64,000 nt of DNA from assembly GCA_000151295.1 (NCBI GenBank), contig GG745347.1, forward strand, positions 844,976-908,975, written 5' to 3'. Both the position numbers and the translations under genes were made by a program. The DNA is from Allomyces macrogynus ATCC 38327. Lineage: Eukaryota; Blastocladiomycota; Blastocladiomycetes; Blastocladiales; Blastocladiaceae. Shown piece by piece: positions 12,517 through 24,889 of this stretch (the stretch's first letter is position 1; each line of letters begins with the position of its first letter). The notes below the pieces were generated by a model. That model worked only from the letters and a program-made list of their open reading frames with translations, searched no databases and was not told the origin of the DNA.

Positions 12517-13880
12517 CGCGGTCGAGCGCGACGCGGAGGGGGCAGCGATAGACTGGAACAGTGCGGGTGAGCGAGTCCTGGTGCGCGACGTCACTTAGCG
12601 ACGGTCGAGAGAGGTGATGGCATGGAGCAGAGGAGAGGAGCAGCGTCGGCGCAGCGTCGCGGCGTCGCGGCTTGGGATCATGGCGCGACACCGTGAGCCA
12701 TCCCCTATCACTGGCCGTGCAGCCGCGCTCGACAACGTTGGTGTCGTTGGTAGTCGACAAGCGCACCCGCCGGTCAGTGCATCACGCGTCGCGTGGGAGA
12801 ACGACAGCACGCCGACCAGAAAGTAAACAGCGCGCACTGTTTGCCATCATCACCGTGGCGCGCGCGCGTCGCGCATTCCTTTTTGCTCCTCGAACCTTGA
12901 GAGATACGAGCAAACGTGGGAGTGGGGAGATGCGGGGGCGGAGACGGGCCGTAATCGGATGGTGGGTTTTACGCGGGACGCGTCCTTTGGACAACGGCGC
13001 ACCGCATGGTCGGCATGAGATCACGGCCGTCTGCTGTTCTTTTGTTCGACCGTCCGCCTGAACAAGAAATCAGACAAGTGGTGCTCTCAGTCGCCCTTGG
13101 TTGCGGGCGAATCCGGACCATGTCGCCATGGCGCGCGTTTAGGCTCATCGTCAGTCGGCGTGGGTGGTTGGCCATGACGTCGGTCGGTCGGCGGCGCAAC
13201 AAGCAGATTGGTGACGATGACGAGCAAATACGCGAGGGCGTGGTCCGGCACACCGCGCCTTGTCGTTTGCAGGCTGTCATCGGTTAAAGGAGCTGGATTG
13301 ATGTGATCATGGTCATTCTGGCGTGGCCATGAAGCGAAACTGGTGAGTGCGACGAGGCGTGCACAGAGTTGCCGTTGGTGGCTGTTGATGACATGGCCAG
13401 CCACGGCGAAACATAGCCGAAACTTTTCGCCCACCTTTGGTTGTCATCATGTCGAGTTGGCATTTGTCGTTCACGCCCAAGGAAGGGTGGACATCCGGGT
13501 GGTTAGGGTTTTTGGTTGGACGCCCATGAACGTTCGCCAACGTTGCGCTTGGCTATGGACGAAAATGTGGTCGGTTTTGGACGTCCTTGGCAAAGTCCAA
13601 CCTGTCGTAAGCTGCGTAAAATACGTCTCCCACGTGCATTTCAGTCACTGAACAAGAGAAAGTCTGCCGATTCTTCCCGAACGCTTCCGAATGTTTCCGA
13701 TGCTCATCATTATCCTCATTTTCCGCTCGCATATCGTAAAAAGAACGAAACTGGCACAAAAAGGTCTTATTTCAGCATCGAACAAACCCAACAGTCACCC
13801 GCCACCACCACCTCACTGTTGCTGTCACCATCATCCCACCACCATTGACGCGCACGACACACCCATGCTGCCTTGCCCAT
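12517..13880. other. No recognisable gene
   Basis: CpG-rich host-like DNA upstream of the oleate hydratase gene. Short frames exist on both strands, but none shows family similarity or codon structure like the neighbours. The first few hundred bases presumably hold that gene's promoter. Confidence 0.45.
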
Positions 13881-15790
13881 TGCACTCCACCTTTGCGTGA
13901 CGCTCAATGGGACACATGGGTTGCACTGGCTGCCAGCCATCAGCATGGACTTGTTGCTTGACTTCCTTGCACATGCTGGCCCCAGTGTGAGGGGGCGTCT
14001 ACAAAAACGACAACATGGTGATGAAAGTGAGGAGATGATTGAAATTGTGATGCAAGAAAGGACTGCAGTACAGGGCAGAGCACAATGTACTGTGCAAATG
14101 CAAGGATCTGTGTTACAAATGGAATGAGAGATGGCACTGGATAGTTCTCGCCCAAGAGGAAAATGATCCGCGGCAGTGAGTGCACAGAGGGAGAGTGTGT
14201 ACCATCCATGACAATGGAAGCATTGCCACTGTTCTGTTTGGCCAGTGCTGCCCTAGACAGGAGTGTACATTTTGACTGTCATCAGATCTGCCTGTTTGTC
14301 ATTACAACACCAACATCAAACGTTCCCCATGTGCTGCTGTGAATTCAAAATGGTACTTGGCCAGTGATGGTTGAATGTCAACAGTGTGCAAAGGGCTACT
14401 GGGTAGAGAGGTGGGAGAGAAGGCGCATGCTGCAGGCCAAAAGTCGTTTTGAGCATGTCAGAACCACTTTGATTCAATCACATGAACAGTGCAAAGACAA
14501 TGTCTGTGCACTCATGGGCAGGTGAAGAGGTGGCAGCAGTATGGCACCAGAACATGAAGATGACACTCCACATGCTCATCAGCAGGAGGAGAGAAGGTGG
14601 CAACAGCACAGTACCTGAATGCACTGGTGCAAGCATGGTGTGTGAGCACAATGGAGAAGCTGCCACAGTCAGTGCCATCAAGGCAAGCAGGTGTGCCAAT
14701 GGAGTCAGTGTGTTGGTGGGTGGGTTTGGGGGTGGCAGTGACACAGGGGCTGGGTGCAATGGCAAGGCCAGTGCAACAGCAGGCACATCTGGTGTCAATG
14801 GCACAGCCACAGCTGCAGCTGGCTTGGGTGCAGGCGCAATGTTCATGCAAAGGAGTGACAAGAGCTTGTCATTGTCCAGCAAAAAGTCAAACACATATGC
14901 ATGCACACACTGAAGAAACTCATCCTTCATGACAATCTGGATGGCCCATTGGGTTGTGTTGCTCCTCACTCTTGTTGGACTCAAAGGGACACTCACAGAG
15001 GCACAATATCTTGTCCATGACCTTGACCCTTGCCCATGTTGGTAAAGCCTGCAGAAATGAGAGGATTGCCATGGCCACATCAAAAGCATGCAGCTCACAG
15101 TCCTTTTGGCCACATTGCACAACAATCCATGCAGCTGGTCATGTTGGTGAGCCCATACTCATATCAAGCACATTGCAGTAGATGCTCCCATCACCAGCAA
15201 GAGGAGGTGGCATGCAGGCATTATCAACATCATCAATGTTGGCCACATTTGTCATTGTTGTTGTCATCATCACTGGACACAGTGCACTCATCCATGGCAT
15301 AATCCAGGCCCTTGCGCTGGTCAGGTGTGGTGCATGCTGTCACAGGTGCTAAGTGAAGTCTTGGTCATCCAACAGCAGTGGCATGGGAATGCACAGCAGC
15401 ATTCAAAGTATGGATCAGTCATTGAAGAAGAACATTGATCTCAGCAATGTCCACCTCCATTGGGTCCAGCAAGGGCTTGCCAGACTTGTTGAGCAGAGGC
15501 AATGGACTGTGCTGCTCAACATCCACATGATCAGCATCTGGCTGTTGTGCATAGTTGACCACCTCACCAGGACGGGTGTGACCGATAAAGTCCCACATTT
15601 TTGTGGCTGCAGTGACTTTTTTTCTTGTGCTTTGGGCTGGCAATGTGGTGAGCAAAGCTGGAGTTCCCACAGGAGAGATGCTGGGTGCAATCTGGGCACC
15701 AAATCCAATACATGATGCTCACACCATGCAGTGGGCGAGGTTGTTTGACCATTGCAGCTGGTTGAGACAGTTGTAATGGCATGCACAGTC
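13881..15790 (-). mobile_element. Unassigned degenerate transposon-like relic
   Basis: Composition changes abruptly here: CpG becomes rare and TG/CA frequent, as in the proven transposons of this window. Minus-strand frames are broken every few hundred bases. One fragment (near 15,590-15,700) carries a C2H2-like arrangement, C-x2-C followed by H-x6-H (WCPDC ... ASPKHKKK), as found in some transposase N-termini. Other fragments are rich in Ala, Thr, Pro and Cys. No terminal repeat or catalytic motif was identified. Confidence 0.5.
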
Positions 15791-16307
15791 AAATACAGTC
15801 GCGGGTCGAGGTTGCGCAAGTTAATCAGCTTGGCTCGCGTTGGGATCAAGAGCAGAGCGATGCGTGTCGACATTCATGACAGGCCTTCGTGTCAATTGAC
15901 CTCACAGAGGTGTGATGAGATCTCATGTAAATTGGTCCCATGGATCTCCCCACGTTTTGGTTTTGGGCCGTGTGTGCAAATGCGGTGGATTCGACACGTG
16001 CTGGTGCTGGCTGTGCAAGCCCGGCTGATTGCAAGGCCGACGGTTTTAGAAGGCCGTGACTTGGAAGCTGACATCAACGGGGGTTCTAAATGGCAGGTTG
16101 TGGCTGAAAGTGGCTGGTGGATCCAGTTTGGACGTCCAGGCTTCCTTGGGCGCGAGCATCAAGTGGTGGGCGTCTTGGAACACCTGGCGTCTGGCGCTGC
16201 CATCCGTGGGCCCTGCACGTCCTATGCTTCCTCTCAACCTCTTACTCCACCACCCCGCTAACCAACGCAAGGGCACTTCCAACGCGGACCAACCAGCACG
16301 ACAAGAA
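15791..16307. other. Upstream region of the P450 gene
   Basis: CpG returns to host-like levels here. No gene was recognised in the ~500 bases before the P450 start; it is presumably promoter and 5' leader. Confidence 0.4.
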
Positions 16308-18267
16308 ATGGGCGGCAACCAGCTCTCCCACGTCATTGTCGACACGCTGCGCGGCGCGGCCAACGAGACGTACGGCCACCTCGCAGCTCGCCCGAGCCTG
16401 CGCACGATTTCGGCCGCACTCGTCGCCCTCATTTTCACGGCCATTGCCAAGGAAGCGGCTCAGAATGCGCGCCTAGCTCGACGGCTCTTGATCCAAGGCG
16501 TGCCCGAGCAAGTACTGACACGCACCAAGTGGTGGCTGTTCGGCCTGCACCGGTACCTGCTGGGGCACATGCTCGAGACGAACCCGCACGCGCGCGGCGT
16601 TCATCGCGGCCCGGAAATGGCGCCGCTCTTGCATGGCCAGGGTGGGATTGATGGGTGGGCCGGTTGTGCCAGCAAGGAGCCACTGATCGTGCTTTGCCGC
16701 TACGCGCTGGTGCGGTTTTCTCGGCAGGGACAGCAGGGCAGCAATGCCAACGTTGTGCACTAAACTCAGGGATCCGTGTGGTCCCATTTATGTAGGGCGC
16801 CCCAAAGATTGTCGTGACTGACCCCAAGGCGCTGCAATTCATCCTGTCGTCGAACTCGTACCGTTTTCGCAAGAACGAAATGACGGTCCGCTTTATTAGC
16901 ATGGTGACGGGTGATGCTGGACTTCTCGTGGCCCAGGTACGCCCACGAACCGCAAACGAGAATGGGAATCTGGCAACTCGCCGAGCCTGATCGATTCCAT
17001 TGACCATGATGTGCCATTCGCCGTGGCAGGGGGACATGCACAAGCGCCACCGTCGCATCATCAACCCGCTCTTCAACATGAAAACGCTCAAGCCGATCGT
17101 CCCGGCGATGCTCGAGTCGCTCGGCGAACTCTACGCGATCATAGACCATTCATCGCCGTCGCAGTCGTTGCCCTTTCACGATTTGAGCAGCCAACTGACG
17201 CTGAACGTGATTGGCCGCACGGCCATGAGCCACAATTTTGATGCATTGTCTCCTGGAGGATCGGCCGTTTCGCGCGCCTATGACGAGGGCGCCAAGGTGC
17301 TCAACGAGTCCCTGCTGCTCATGCTTGGTCTGCAGTTCCCCAACACAATTGGCCGGGTCCCAACGCGCGCCAAGCAGGTCATCAAGCGCAATGTGGTGGG
17401 CACGCTCATCAAGGACCTGCTGCACAATGCCGAGCAGAACCTGGACGGCGTGATGCTGATTCACGAGCTATTGCGGCAAAACCAGGACAAGGCCCTGACC
17501 GAGCACGAGCTTGTCTGCGAGCTGCGTACGTTCCTGGCGGCGGGCCACGAGACGACGGCCTCGGCGCTCAAGGCGTGCATCTTGATGCTTGCGCAGCACC
17601 CGGACGTGCAGCAGAAATTGTTTGAGGAGCTGGATGCCGTGGCGGTCCGGCTCGACGACTACGACGTGCTGCTCAAGCTGCCGCAGCTCAACAACGTGAT
17701 CAACGAGACGCTGCGCATGTACTCGCCGTCCTTGAACTCGACTCGCAATGCCGGCCCAGGTGGGGTGACGATCCCGACCAGCACGTTGGGCCCGCTCCAC
17801 CTGCCGGAAGGATTCCGGATTGAAATCCCGACGGTACCAATTGACTCGCGCTCTCACTCTCTCGTGTCTGGTCGCTCCATCAAATTGATCGCTCCCATCC
17901 ATTCATGATCCTGTAGCGCGGCATGCTCCTCGATCCCTTCGTGTGGGGCGACGACGCGATGGAGTGGAAGCCGCAGCGTTGGGACTCGATTGACCTGGTC
18001 GTTGGACTCGCGGACGTGCCGGTGGAGCGCATCGTGAACGGGCGACGCCAGATCGGGACCTACGAGTACATGCCCTTTTTGGCTGGCCCACGCGCGTGCA
18101 TTGGCCGCCAGTTTGCGCTCATGACGCTGCGCCTGTTCGTGGCCGGGATCGTGCACCGGTACCAGCTCACGACGGACATGCCCATTGGAGCGGAAACGCT
18201 GGCGTGCGCCATCTCTGTGCGGATCACGGACGTGCCCATCAAGTTTGCGCGGCGCCGTGACGAATGA
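16308..18267 (+). CDS. Cytochrome P450 monooxygenase
   Basis: Four exons, best read as 16308-16709, 16796-16936, 17030-17833 and 17917-18267; about 565 aa. The N-terminal helix (about residues 27-45) would anchor it in the ER membrane. Family marks: the GAPKIVVTDPKALQF block at exon 2 start, the GDMHKRHRRIINP C-helix, the I-helix oxygen-binding motif AAGHETTAS (~348), ETLR of the K-helix ExxR (~405), the WKPQRW meander, and the haem ligand loop FLAGPRACIG (~501) with the Cys thiolate. All hallmark residues are present, so it should bind haem and act with a P450 reductase; the substrate is unknown. Exons 2-4 are firm. The exon 1/2 junction is less certain: the GTGCGG donor at 16710 gives a clean 86-bp intron but leaves the segment before exon 2 a few residues short of the family norm. 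The truncated receptor copy begins about 275 bp downstream on the same strand. Confidence 0.9.
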
Positions 18268-18378
18268 GCGGTCGGCCTGCACGCAGTTTTGTTGTACGGG
18301 ATAAACATGCAGAGCCAAATTTCTCAGCTTGCGATCGCCTTTCTGCCACGTTTGTCCTTTTTCCGTGTCGCTTCCCAG

Positions 18379-18404
18379 CCCCCAACCCCCAACCCCCAAC
18401 CAAC
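18379..18404 (+). repeat. Short CCCCCAA repeat
   Basis: Three to four tandem CCCCCAA-type units between the P450 stop and the truncated receptor copy. It is not the usual fungal telomere unit (CCCTAA) and is probably a simple repeat. Confidence 0.6.
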
Positions 18405-18541
18405 CACAGCATGTCCGCGCCGCGAAACGTCGACCGCGTCGACTGCCATATCTAACGTCCGTGCACGATCAAAGACCAGCAGACCAGCATGACCGACTAC
18501 CGCAAATACGGCCGCGCGCTTCGCTCGTCGCGCCGCCGGCC

Positions 18542-19972
18542 ATGAACGCCATCGATCCGAACCACAGCTACCAGCCTTTGTTCCAGGATACGGGCGGCGT
18601 GCGCGTCAACGCCATGAACGTGTTCCTCAACGTCACGAGCCAGCAGACGGTCCATGCGCTCGTGGGCGAGTGCGCGTCGCGTGTGACGCTAGGTGCCGCT
18701 CTTGCCACCAACAATCGCCGGCTCTGGCGCTGCGGTCTCGCCTCGTCCATGGATATCGGTAACAAGATTGATTTCCCGTTCTTCTTTCGGCCGACTCCGG
18801 TGCTGTTTCTGTCCATTCATCCGCGCGCAAAAAAGGGTCATTTGCTAACGGCGTTGCGTTTCCAGAACGACAACCAGCAAGGCGCGCACTTTGCCGCGTC
18901 CATGTCGTGGCGCGCCATGAACGTTATTGCTGTCGCGGACCCGTACGGCCAGTCGCGTCCGTATCCCTCGTGCCAACTCGCCGCGGATCACTCGTTGTAC
19001 TCAGCTTCTTTTGGTAGTCTCGGCAACGTTCTCGACTGCGGCCGACCAGCTCAGCGTGTCCCTGTACTCGCTCCAGCAGTACTTGCCCGGCACGACCGAT
19101 TTCATCGTCAACCTCGAAACGATTCTTGCCAGTGAGTCCAAGATCATTCTGTTTTTCGGGCTCCCAAGCGACGCAAAGTTGATTCTGCGGCGAGCAAAAG
19201 CCAAGGGCATGGTCGCCGACAGGGTTTGGGTGCGCGTCTTTATGCGGCTCGACCCGGTCCTTGTTGTGGTTCATGCCGGCAGCTCACCGTCCAGCGTACT
19301 GTTTCCTCCAGGTCGGAACGCACACCATGTACAACTACCTCGACAATTCGGCCACGGAAACCGACCGATGCTTGGCCGATGGGATGCTGTTTTCGACTTT
19401 GCGCGGGGACCACTCGACGCCGCAGTACCAGACTTTGCGGTCGCAGCACTTGGCCCAGTACCCGTCGCGGCCCGAGTCATTGGTGTCAGGATTTGCGCTC
19501 ACGTACTACGACTGCCTCCTTGCGCTCGCCAACGGTATTTACCCCTGCGTGCGCCCTGTTTTCACGTGCGTCGACTGACCATCCTCTTCTTGCCATCCAG
19601 GATTCAACAAGATGACGACGCTCTACAGCGACGCGGCGGTCCAGACGCACTCGTACCCGGCCACCGTCGTTGATTTCTTGGTGCCGTTCAACGGAACGAC
19701 GGGCTCGTTGACGTTTTTGCCGACAGGAAGCGACGTGTGCGTGTTTCGCCACCTGTTTTCCGCTCTGCTCGACAGGTTTTAACCGGGCTGGTTCCAGTCG
19801 CGAATGCCAGATCATGACCATCTACAACAACTCGGCTCGCGTCGCACATGTCATGACGCCAAGTGGGTCGGTGGACAAGCTCGCTGACCCGATTTTCTAT
19901 GGCGATTCGACGGCAATTCCCGTCGACCGCCCGCCGGTCGCAATCGTGTTCTTGAGCGTGGTTGGGTACTAG
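18542..19972 (+). CDS. Class C (GABA-B-like) receptor copy 1, truncated: ligand-binding lobe only
   Basis: Six exons: 18542-18799, 18866-18956, 19018-19229, 19312-19534, 19601-19736 and 19798-19972; 364 aa with an open spliced frame. It is clearly paralogous to copy 2 along its length (TGGVRVNAMN, LQQYLPGTTDF, VGTHTMYNYLD, PFNGTTGS blocks), covering the periplasmic-binding-like Venus-flytrap domain. Homology extends ~50 nt upstream of the first ATG without an initiator, and no signal-peptide exon was found. The 3' end stops (TAG at 19970) right where copy 2 enters its first membrane helix. It lacks one intron that copies 2 and 3 share and has one they lack. It is probably a remnant left by transposon-associated rearrangement; an expressed soluble binding protein is possible but would need a secretion signal from elsewhere. 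Confidence 0.72.
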
Positions 19973-20032
19973 AGCATGAAGGTTGGGTTCTCGGCCGCAA
20001 CTGTAAAGTCAGATAACGGCGTAATGGAGTCG

Positions 20033-20150
20033 AAACAAAATATATCTGTATTAAGCACTCCATGCGAGATCAGAAACAATATCACAAAGCATATGACAAA
20101 AGAACACACAAGAACGGTGCGAGAGAAAGGGGCGGAGACGACAAGAAACG
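20033..20150 (+). repeat. Direct repeat A of the receptor 3' flank (copy at 26698-26800)
   Basis: Starts with GAAACAAAATATATCTG and recurs with about three-quarters identity at 26698-26800. The two copies bracket the DIRS region, suggesting that the flank of receptor copy 1 was duplicated before or during insertion. Confidence 0.6.
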
Positions 20151-20205
20151 CAATTATAGTTGGTCCTCTGCGCGCGCCCCCCTCATAGTTCGCTTTTTAT
20201 GGTTC

Positions 20206-20220
20206 GGGGGGGGGGGGGGG
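20206..20220 (+). repeat. G15 homopolymer
   Basis: Fifteen consecutive G followed by CGCG, at the start of the repeat-rich segment after receptor copy 1. Similar G runs occur at 23210 and 24660. Confidence 0.75.
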
Positions 20221-20449
20221 CGCGACTTTTTGCAGGGGCTGGGGTTCAAAAACGCGAAGATTTGGGTCAAATTTGCAAAGATGGAGCGAGTCTCTCACCT
20301 CTCAGAGTTTCATAACCAGGGATCAGGCATCTTGGCTTTAACGTGTGAAGTGCGCTGATCCATTGCAAAACTCGCGGCTCTTTGATTGACCTGCGAAATT
20401 GGCTCGATCTTGCGGAAGCAGCATACGCTTATGAGAGCGCCAGTAACAA

Positions 20450-21785
20450 AGATTACAATTCACTAAAGCAGCGTAAGCTTGAATTGGCGGCAACATGGGA
20501 GATTCATTTCGATCTCACAGAGGCAGCAGTCGCCTCTTCAGGCAGCACAAACACGAAACGCACTGCCGTGTGTTGACGGTTCACTGGGAGAACCAAAGCT
20601 GACGTCCTTCCACAATACACGCTTCAGTTTAGAAAAGCTGGACTGTTTGGTTTGCCAACACTGAGCATACCCATTGTGCACGTATTGACAGTGTACCAAG
20701 TTAATGACGCGCACTTTAGCCAGGATGTATTTGCTCAAAGCATCCAGGACGTGCACAGCAACAGCATGCATGTGTTGGTGAGGTGGGGCGAGCTGGCAGA
20801 ATGTGTGGTCAACACAATCAAAATGCACAGTGATGACTGGCATGAGGTGATTGGCACACTTGTGACATATCCACAGTTGGACATAAAACCAGCAATCATC
20901 AGCGTGCAATGGCAGTGTGGAGAACCATGGCACTGATGGGGCGCAAATGGGTCATGCCTTGCAGTGCACACATCTGGTGGCACCACAACTTGAATTTGGT
21001 TGGTTGGCGCGATTCGCTTCGTTAGTTGGCTGCACCTCCTGCAAGCAGAAAGGAGCAACAGGACGCAAAACCGGTTTGCAACTGTGCCAACAGCCAGGCA
21101 AACCAAACTAAAAAGTGAATAAAAACACAATGTAATGCTATTGTGAGCCATGACTGCTGCCTCTGATACTTTCTGACTCTGTTGCCACCTTGTTGTTGCT
21201 GTGGTTCAGTTGTTGCTGCGGTTCACTTCAAGTGACATGAAAGGCTGAGTGAGAGCTGGTGTTGGCTTCCTTCCATTCCAGCGCTGGCACAATGGTTCTG
21301 CACTTGGGACCACAATGGCGAGTCACTGTGTGCCACTTGGCATCACACTCCTGACTGCTGCTGCCCCATCAAAGCATGTTCAATACTGATTTGCATCTGC
21401 CATCAATACGCTGGACCGCTCTTTAATGAATTATTCAATGTGAGAAGTAAATAAGCGAAGAACATCAGTGCATCATTGTTATATATGGGAAGCAATCAGC
21501 AATCATCAATTGGCAATCAGCAAGCAAGGGAGAACAGAACTGGTGCAACAAAACACGCTCACACATCCACACTGGTTCCAAATCACAAACAAAGGCAGTT
21601 GACATGCCAGTGCAAGTAGCAACTGTGAAGCTTTGTTCACATTTTGGGGAGATGGTGGAGATAGTCTTGAGAGCAAGGAGGAGCAACCAACCTGCATTTG
21701 ACATGGTGCTACAGACAAAACCTGGCGTGTCCTGACGTGTTGCCAGAAGTTGACACTGGCAGGTTGGGGGCACTCAGTGCCCACC
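20450..21785. mobile_element. CpG-depleted unassigned repeat relic
   Basis: About 1.3 kb left of the DIRS element with transposon-like composition (few CpG, many TG/CA). Fragments of about 90-130 codons are open on both strands around 20,540-20,940, but no domain was recognised and no termini were found. Confidence 0.4.
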
Positions 21786-21825
21786 TGTTGTCCATTGCCC
21801 TTGCCAGCACCTCAGGGTACTGCAA

Positions 21826-21992
21826 TGTGCCTGTTCCTTTTATTGAATGGGCTCGATCAATCGACACTATCTCAGGAACATGAAACATATGATGAGACAT
21901 CAGTTCTGAGAAAATGAAAAAACAGGCTTGATCACCTGGGCCCATTGAGGCATGCAAACCCCTTGCCCCTGACCCATCAGCATCCTCACTCC
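21826..21992 (+). repeat. Left inverted terminal repeat of the DIRS element
   Basis: Starts TGTGCCTGTTCC and matches the reverse complement of 26440-26610 over about 165 bp with few mismatches, several of them CG versus CA/TG. Confidence 0.9.
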
Positions 21993-22149
21993 TTTTTGAT
22001 CAACACTGGTGGACAAGCGAACTCGACAAGTTCCCAAACACGACAATGCCTAACAACATCAACAAAGCCATCCCAGTCTTTGGTGGACAGGTCCTGGGCA
22101 TCCCTGACATCAAACCAGCCCCACCTGCTCTGGATGGGGGGGCAGGGGG

Positions 22150-22797
22150 GTGGCCAATGTCATGGTGCCAGGGCAGGTCCACCCTAGTACTCCCCACTCA
22201 GGCGCCATCACACACGCTTTGGCAGTTGCAGATGGGCCCATGGTGGGGGCAGGTACTTGTCCCACATGTGACCCTGTGGGCTGTGGGAACAGCATGCTGA
22301 TGGCTGAAGACATTGCCCACATTGTGGCAGCTGTGGCAGAGGCCTCAGTGGAGGCCCCACTGGCCTGTATGGCCACCCCACCTGCTGTGGTGCTTGCCCT
22401 GGCGCATGCAGTGGGGGTGGACCACCACAATGCACTCTGGCAGGATGCTGTGTCAGTGGCCAGTTTGTTGGCCATGTCCAAGAACCCACTGAAGCAGGAT
22501 GACAGTGAAGAGGCGCATGTACTGGACATGTTGTGTGATGCCATTGCCTGCCCAGATGGCAATGGAGCCTTAGGCCCTGCCAATGTGTTTGGCCCTCTCA
22601 ACAAATTGGATGATGCCAAGACACAATGCTGCAAGTGTGCTTGTTTCTTCTCTGATGTCAAGGAGATCATGCTGCACAAGGACACGCCTGAGCTGGCATT
22701 TACCCTTCTGGGCCTTGGCGCCTCAACAAAGTGGGTGGGCGCAAAGCAAAACAAGCTGCTTGCAAACATGTCCAAGTGTTTGATGAACCAGATATGA
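22150..22797 (+). pseudogene. DIRS first ORF (gag position)
   Basis: A 215-codon frame rich in Ala, Val, Pro and Met, with Cys pairs (CPTCDPVGC, CCKCACFF). It lies between the left ITR and the RT part, where DIRS elements carry a gag-like ORF. No firm sequence match is recognised. Open frames continue in fragments to about 23,270. Confidence 0.5.
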
Positions 22798-23209
22798 AGG
22801 ACTCACAGTGGCCTCTCACCTTGAGGTCCTAGCCACACTCCTCCAGGAGGTAGCCCTCTCAAAGTTGTGGGCGACCATGCCAATGTGCTGGCTGCACTTA
22901 ACGCCATGGTCAGCACAGTCAAAGCCAAGGTGCACCTTGAAGTGGCAGACGTCACCCACCTGACTGGGTTGCAATGCATTGCATACCTGGGGTGCACACC
23001 AAGGCCCTACATGAGATACTGCCCTTGGGGTCCTGCTTGGGCCACATGTTATTGTTTGACGAGACTGCACTTGCTGAGCAGGTGGAGGCTGATGGCAAGG
23101 CACACTACTGGCACTTGCAGAGTGCTCTTGGCGCTGGCCATGCCCAGCAGCCCTGCACAGTGGGCCCATTTGGGCCCATGCGCCAACATCACCAACTGAC
23201 CACACCTGT

Positions 23210-23227
23210 GGGGGGGGGGGGGGGGGG
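23210..23227 (+). repeat. G18 homopolymer
   Basis: Eighteen G followed by CGCG, interrupting the DIRS internal region between the first ORF and the RT part. A related run of 15 G lies at 24660-24674. Confidence 0.75.
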
Positions 23228-23673
23228 CGCGTTTTCAGTAGCGGTAGTCACCTGCAGTTTGGTGGAGTGACAAAGCGTGTGTTTGGCAGCCCCAACACTG
23301 GCTTGGTGCCTATGTGGCTGAACAGGAAGCGGGTTTAGTGGTGCTGCCCCTGTCACTGATGGATCACAATTTGAATATATTGGATCATCACACTGGTTCT
23401 ACAGATGCAGACCATTGTTTGGTTGGCGACTGGGGCACAGTCTTTGGAGAAATGGATCACACCATGTGCTGGCTGCAGATGGATCCCAGAGAACATTTCA
23501 CCCTGTCAGATGTGGAATCAGTCCTGGGGATACTGAATCCAACAGCTCTGTCCATGGCACAGAGGCACAGAGGACTGACAGGGGACACAAAGATAACACA
23601 TTTGGAGACCTTGCTCCTGCACCTGCACCTGGAGGTGGTGGTGGGGGGCCAGCTGCACTTCCCCACGTTCTGA

Positions 23674-24835
23674 GAGGTCTGGCTCAGGTGCCACGACTCC
23701 CAGATCGTGAAGGATGGGATCCTAGACGGGTTGCAGCTGGACCTTTTTGGGGTACTGCCACCCATGGGAGAGATGGCAGAGTTCACCCTGACTGGGGCTG
23801 AGGTGGCATCCCTGTGGGTGGAGCTCAATGCATGGATTGCAAAGGGCACAGCAAGGGTGCTGGAGGAGGGCCCACACTGCGACTACTATGTGGATGAGGT
23901 GATCCACCCAGTCTTCACCATGACTCAGAAGTGAGGGAAGGTCTGTGTGATTGTAGACTACCAATATATGAACAGTTCATTTTGGACGAGCCTGGACTAC
24001 AAAGGGTCCACACTGCTGCAAATGGTAGTGGATCTGACCATGCACTCTGACGCATTGGGGACAGGCTGGGCCCTGAACATGTGGGTGAAAGGGGAACTCA
24101 CGTGCATGTGCAACTGGTGGTCAGTGGAAGTCCTCCAGTACCAAGACAGGTACCAGTCAGCAAGGGATCTGGACGCATTCCTGTCCAAACACCCTGCAAT
24201 GGATCTGATCCACATTGGAGTCTTGGAGATCCTTGTGGTCCTGCTGGGGCTGCAGGCCCTAATGGCCTCCAGGGCAATGGAATTGTATGGGTTGACAGTC
24301 CATGCAATGGTGGACAACAACAGCTTGGTGATTTACCTGGATCAACAGGGGGGCCACTGATGTCCATGGATGAATTGCACAACAAAGGAAACCTGGCTTT
24401 GGCTGCAGGGGTTTGGGGTGTGGTTGTGCACAACTCACCTGCCACAAGCAAAGAAATGGGTGGCGGACCTGGATTCACAGGTGGATACAGTCTGCTATGA
24501 CCACATGCTCCACCAGCCAATCTTCCAGGCGCTACAGGCCCACTGGCTGGTGGAGATCAATCTGTTTGTGTCTGTGGTGATGATGCTGATTGGGGATTGG
24601 TTCGTGACGTTCTGTCCAGACCCAGGGCAGTGCCGACAGACGCGTTCACAATCCACAGTGGGGGGGGGGGGGGGCAAGCCTGCATGGATCTACCCCCCCT
24701 TGTGGCCTTCTGGCCTGTGTGCTGAGGAAGCTTCAGGACAATCAGGGGACAGCAACTGTGGTCACCCTGTTCTGGCCACCCCAGTTATGGTTCCAGAGTG
24801 CCCTCTGGATGTCAGTGGATGACCCCATGATCCTA
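23674..24835 (+). pseudogene. DIRS reverse transcriptase / RNase H remnant
   Basis: The RT N-terminus is readable (EGPHCDYYVDEVIHPVF, then GKVCVIVDYQYMN) with an in-frame TGA at 23932. The frame then passes almost directly into an RNase H-like block (LTMHSDALGTGW ... AMVDNNSLVIYLDQQGG). The ~200 residues holding the RT palm and its Asp-Asp motif are therefore absent. After a further TGA near 24358 comes the DIRS-specific downstream block (HLPQAKKWVADLDSQ; VVTLFWPPQLWFQSALWMSV). The deletion inactivates the enzyme. Confidence 0.72.
24660..24674 (+). repeat. G15 homopolymer
   Basis: Fifteen G inside the DIRS RNase H downstream block. Confidence 0.75.
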
Positions 24836-24889
24836 CCAACAGACACACTGGTGAGGACTGCACAGGCACAGGCACCCCCAAGTGGAACA

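Noticed and set aside
18329..18541. N-terminal extension of receptor copy 1
   Set aside because: The frame is open and the last ~50 nt are homologous to copy 2, but there is no ATG in it and no signal peptide, so the model starts at 18542.
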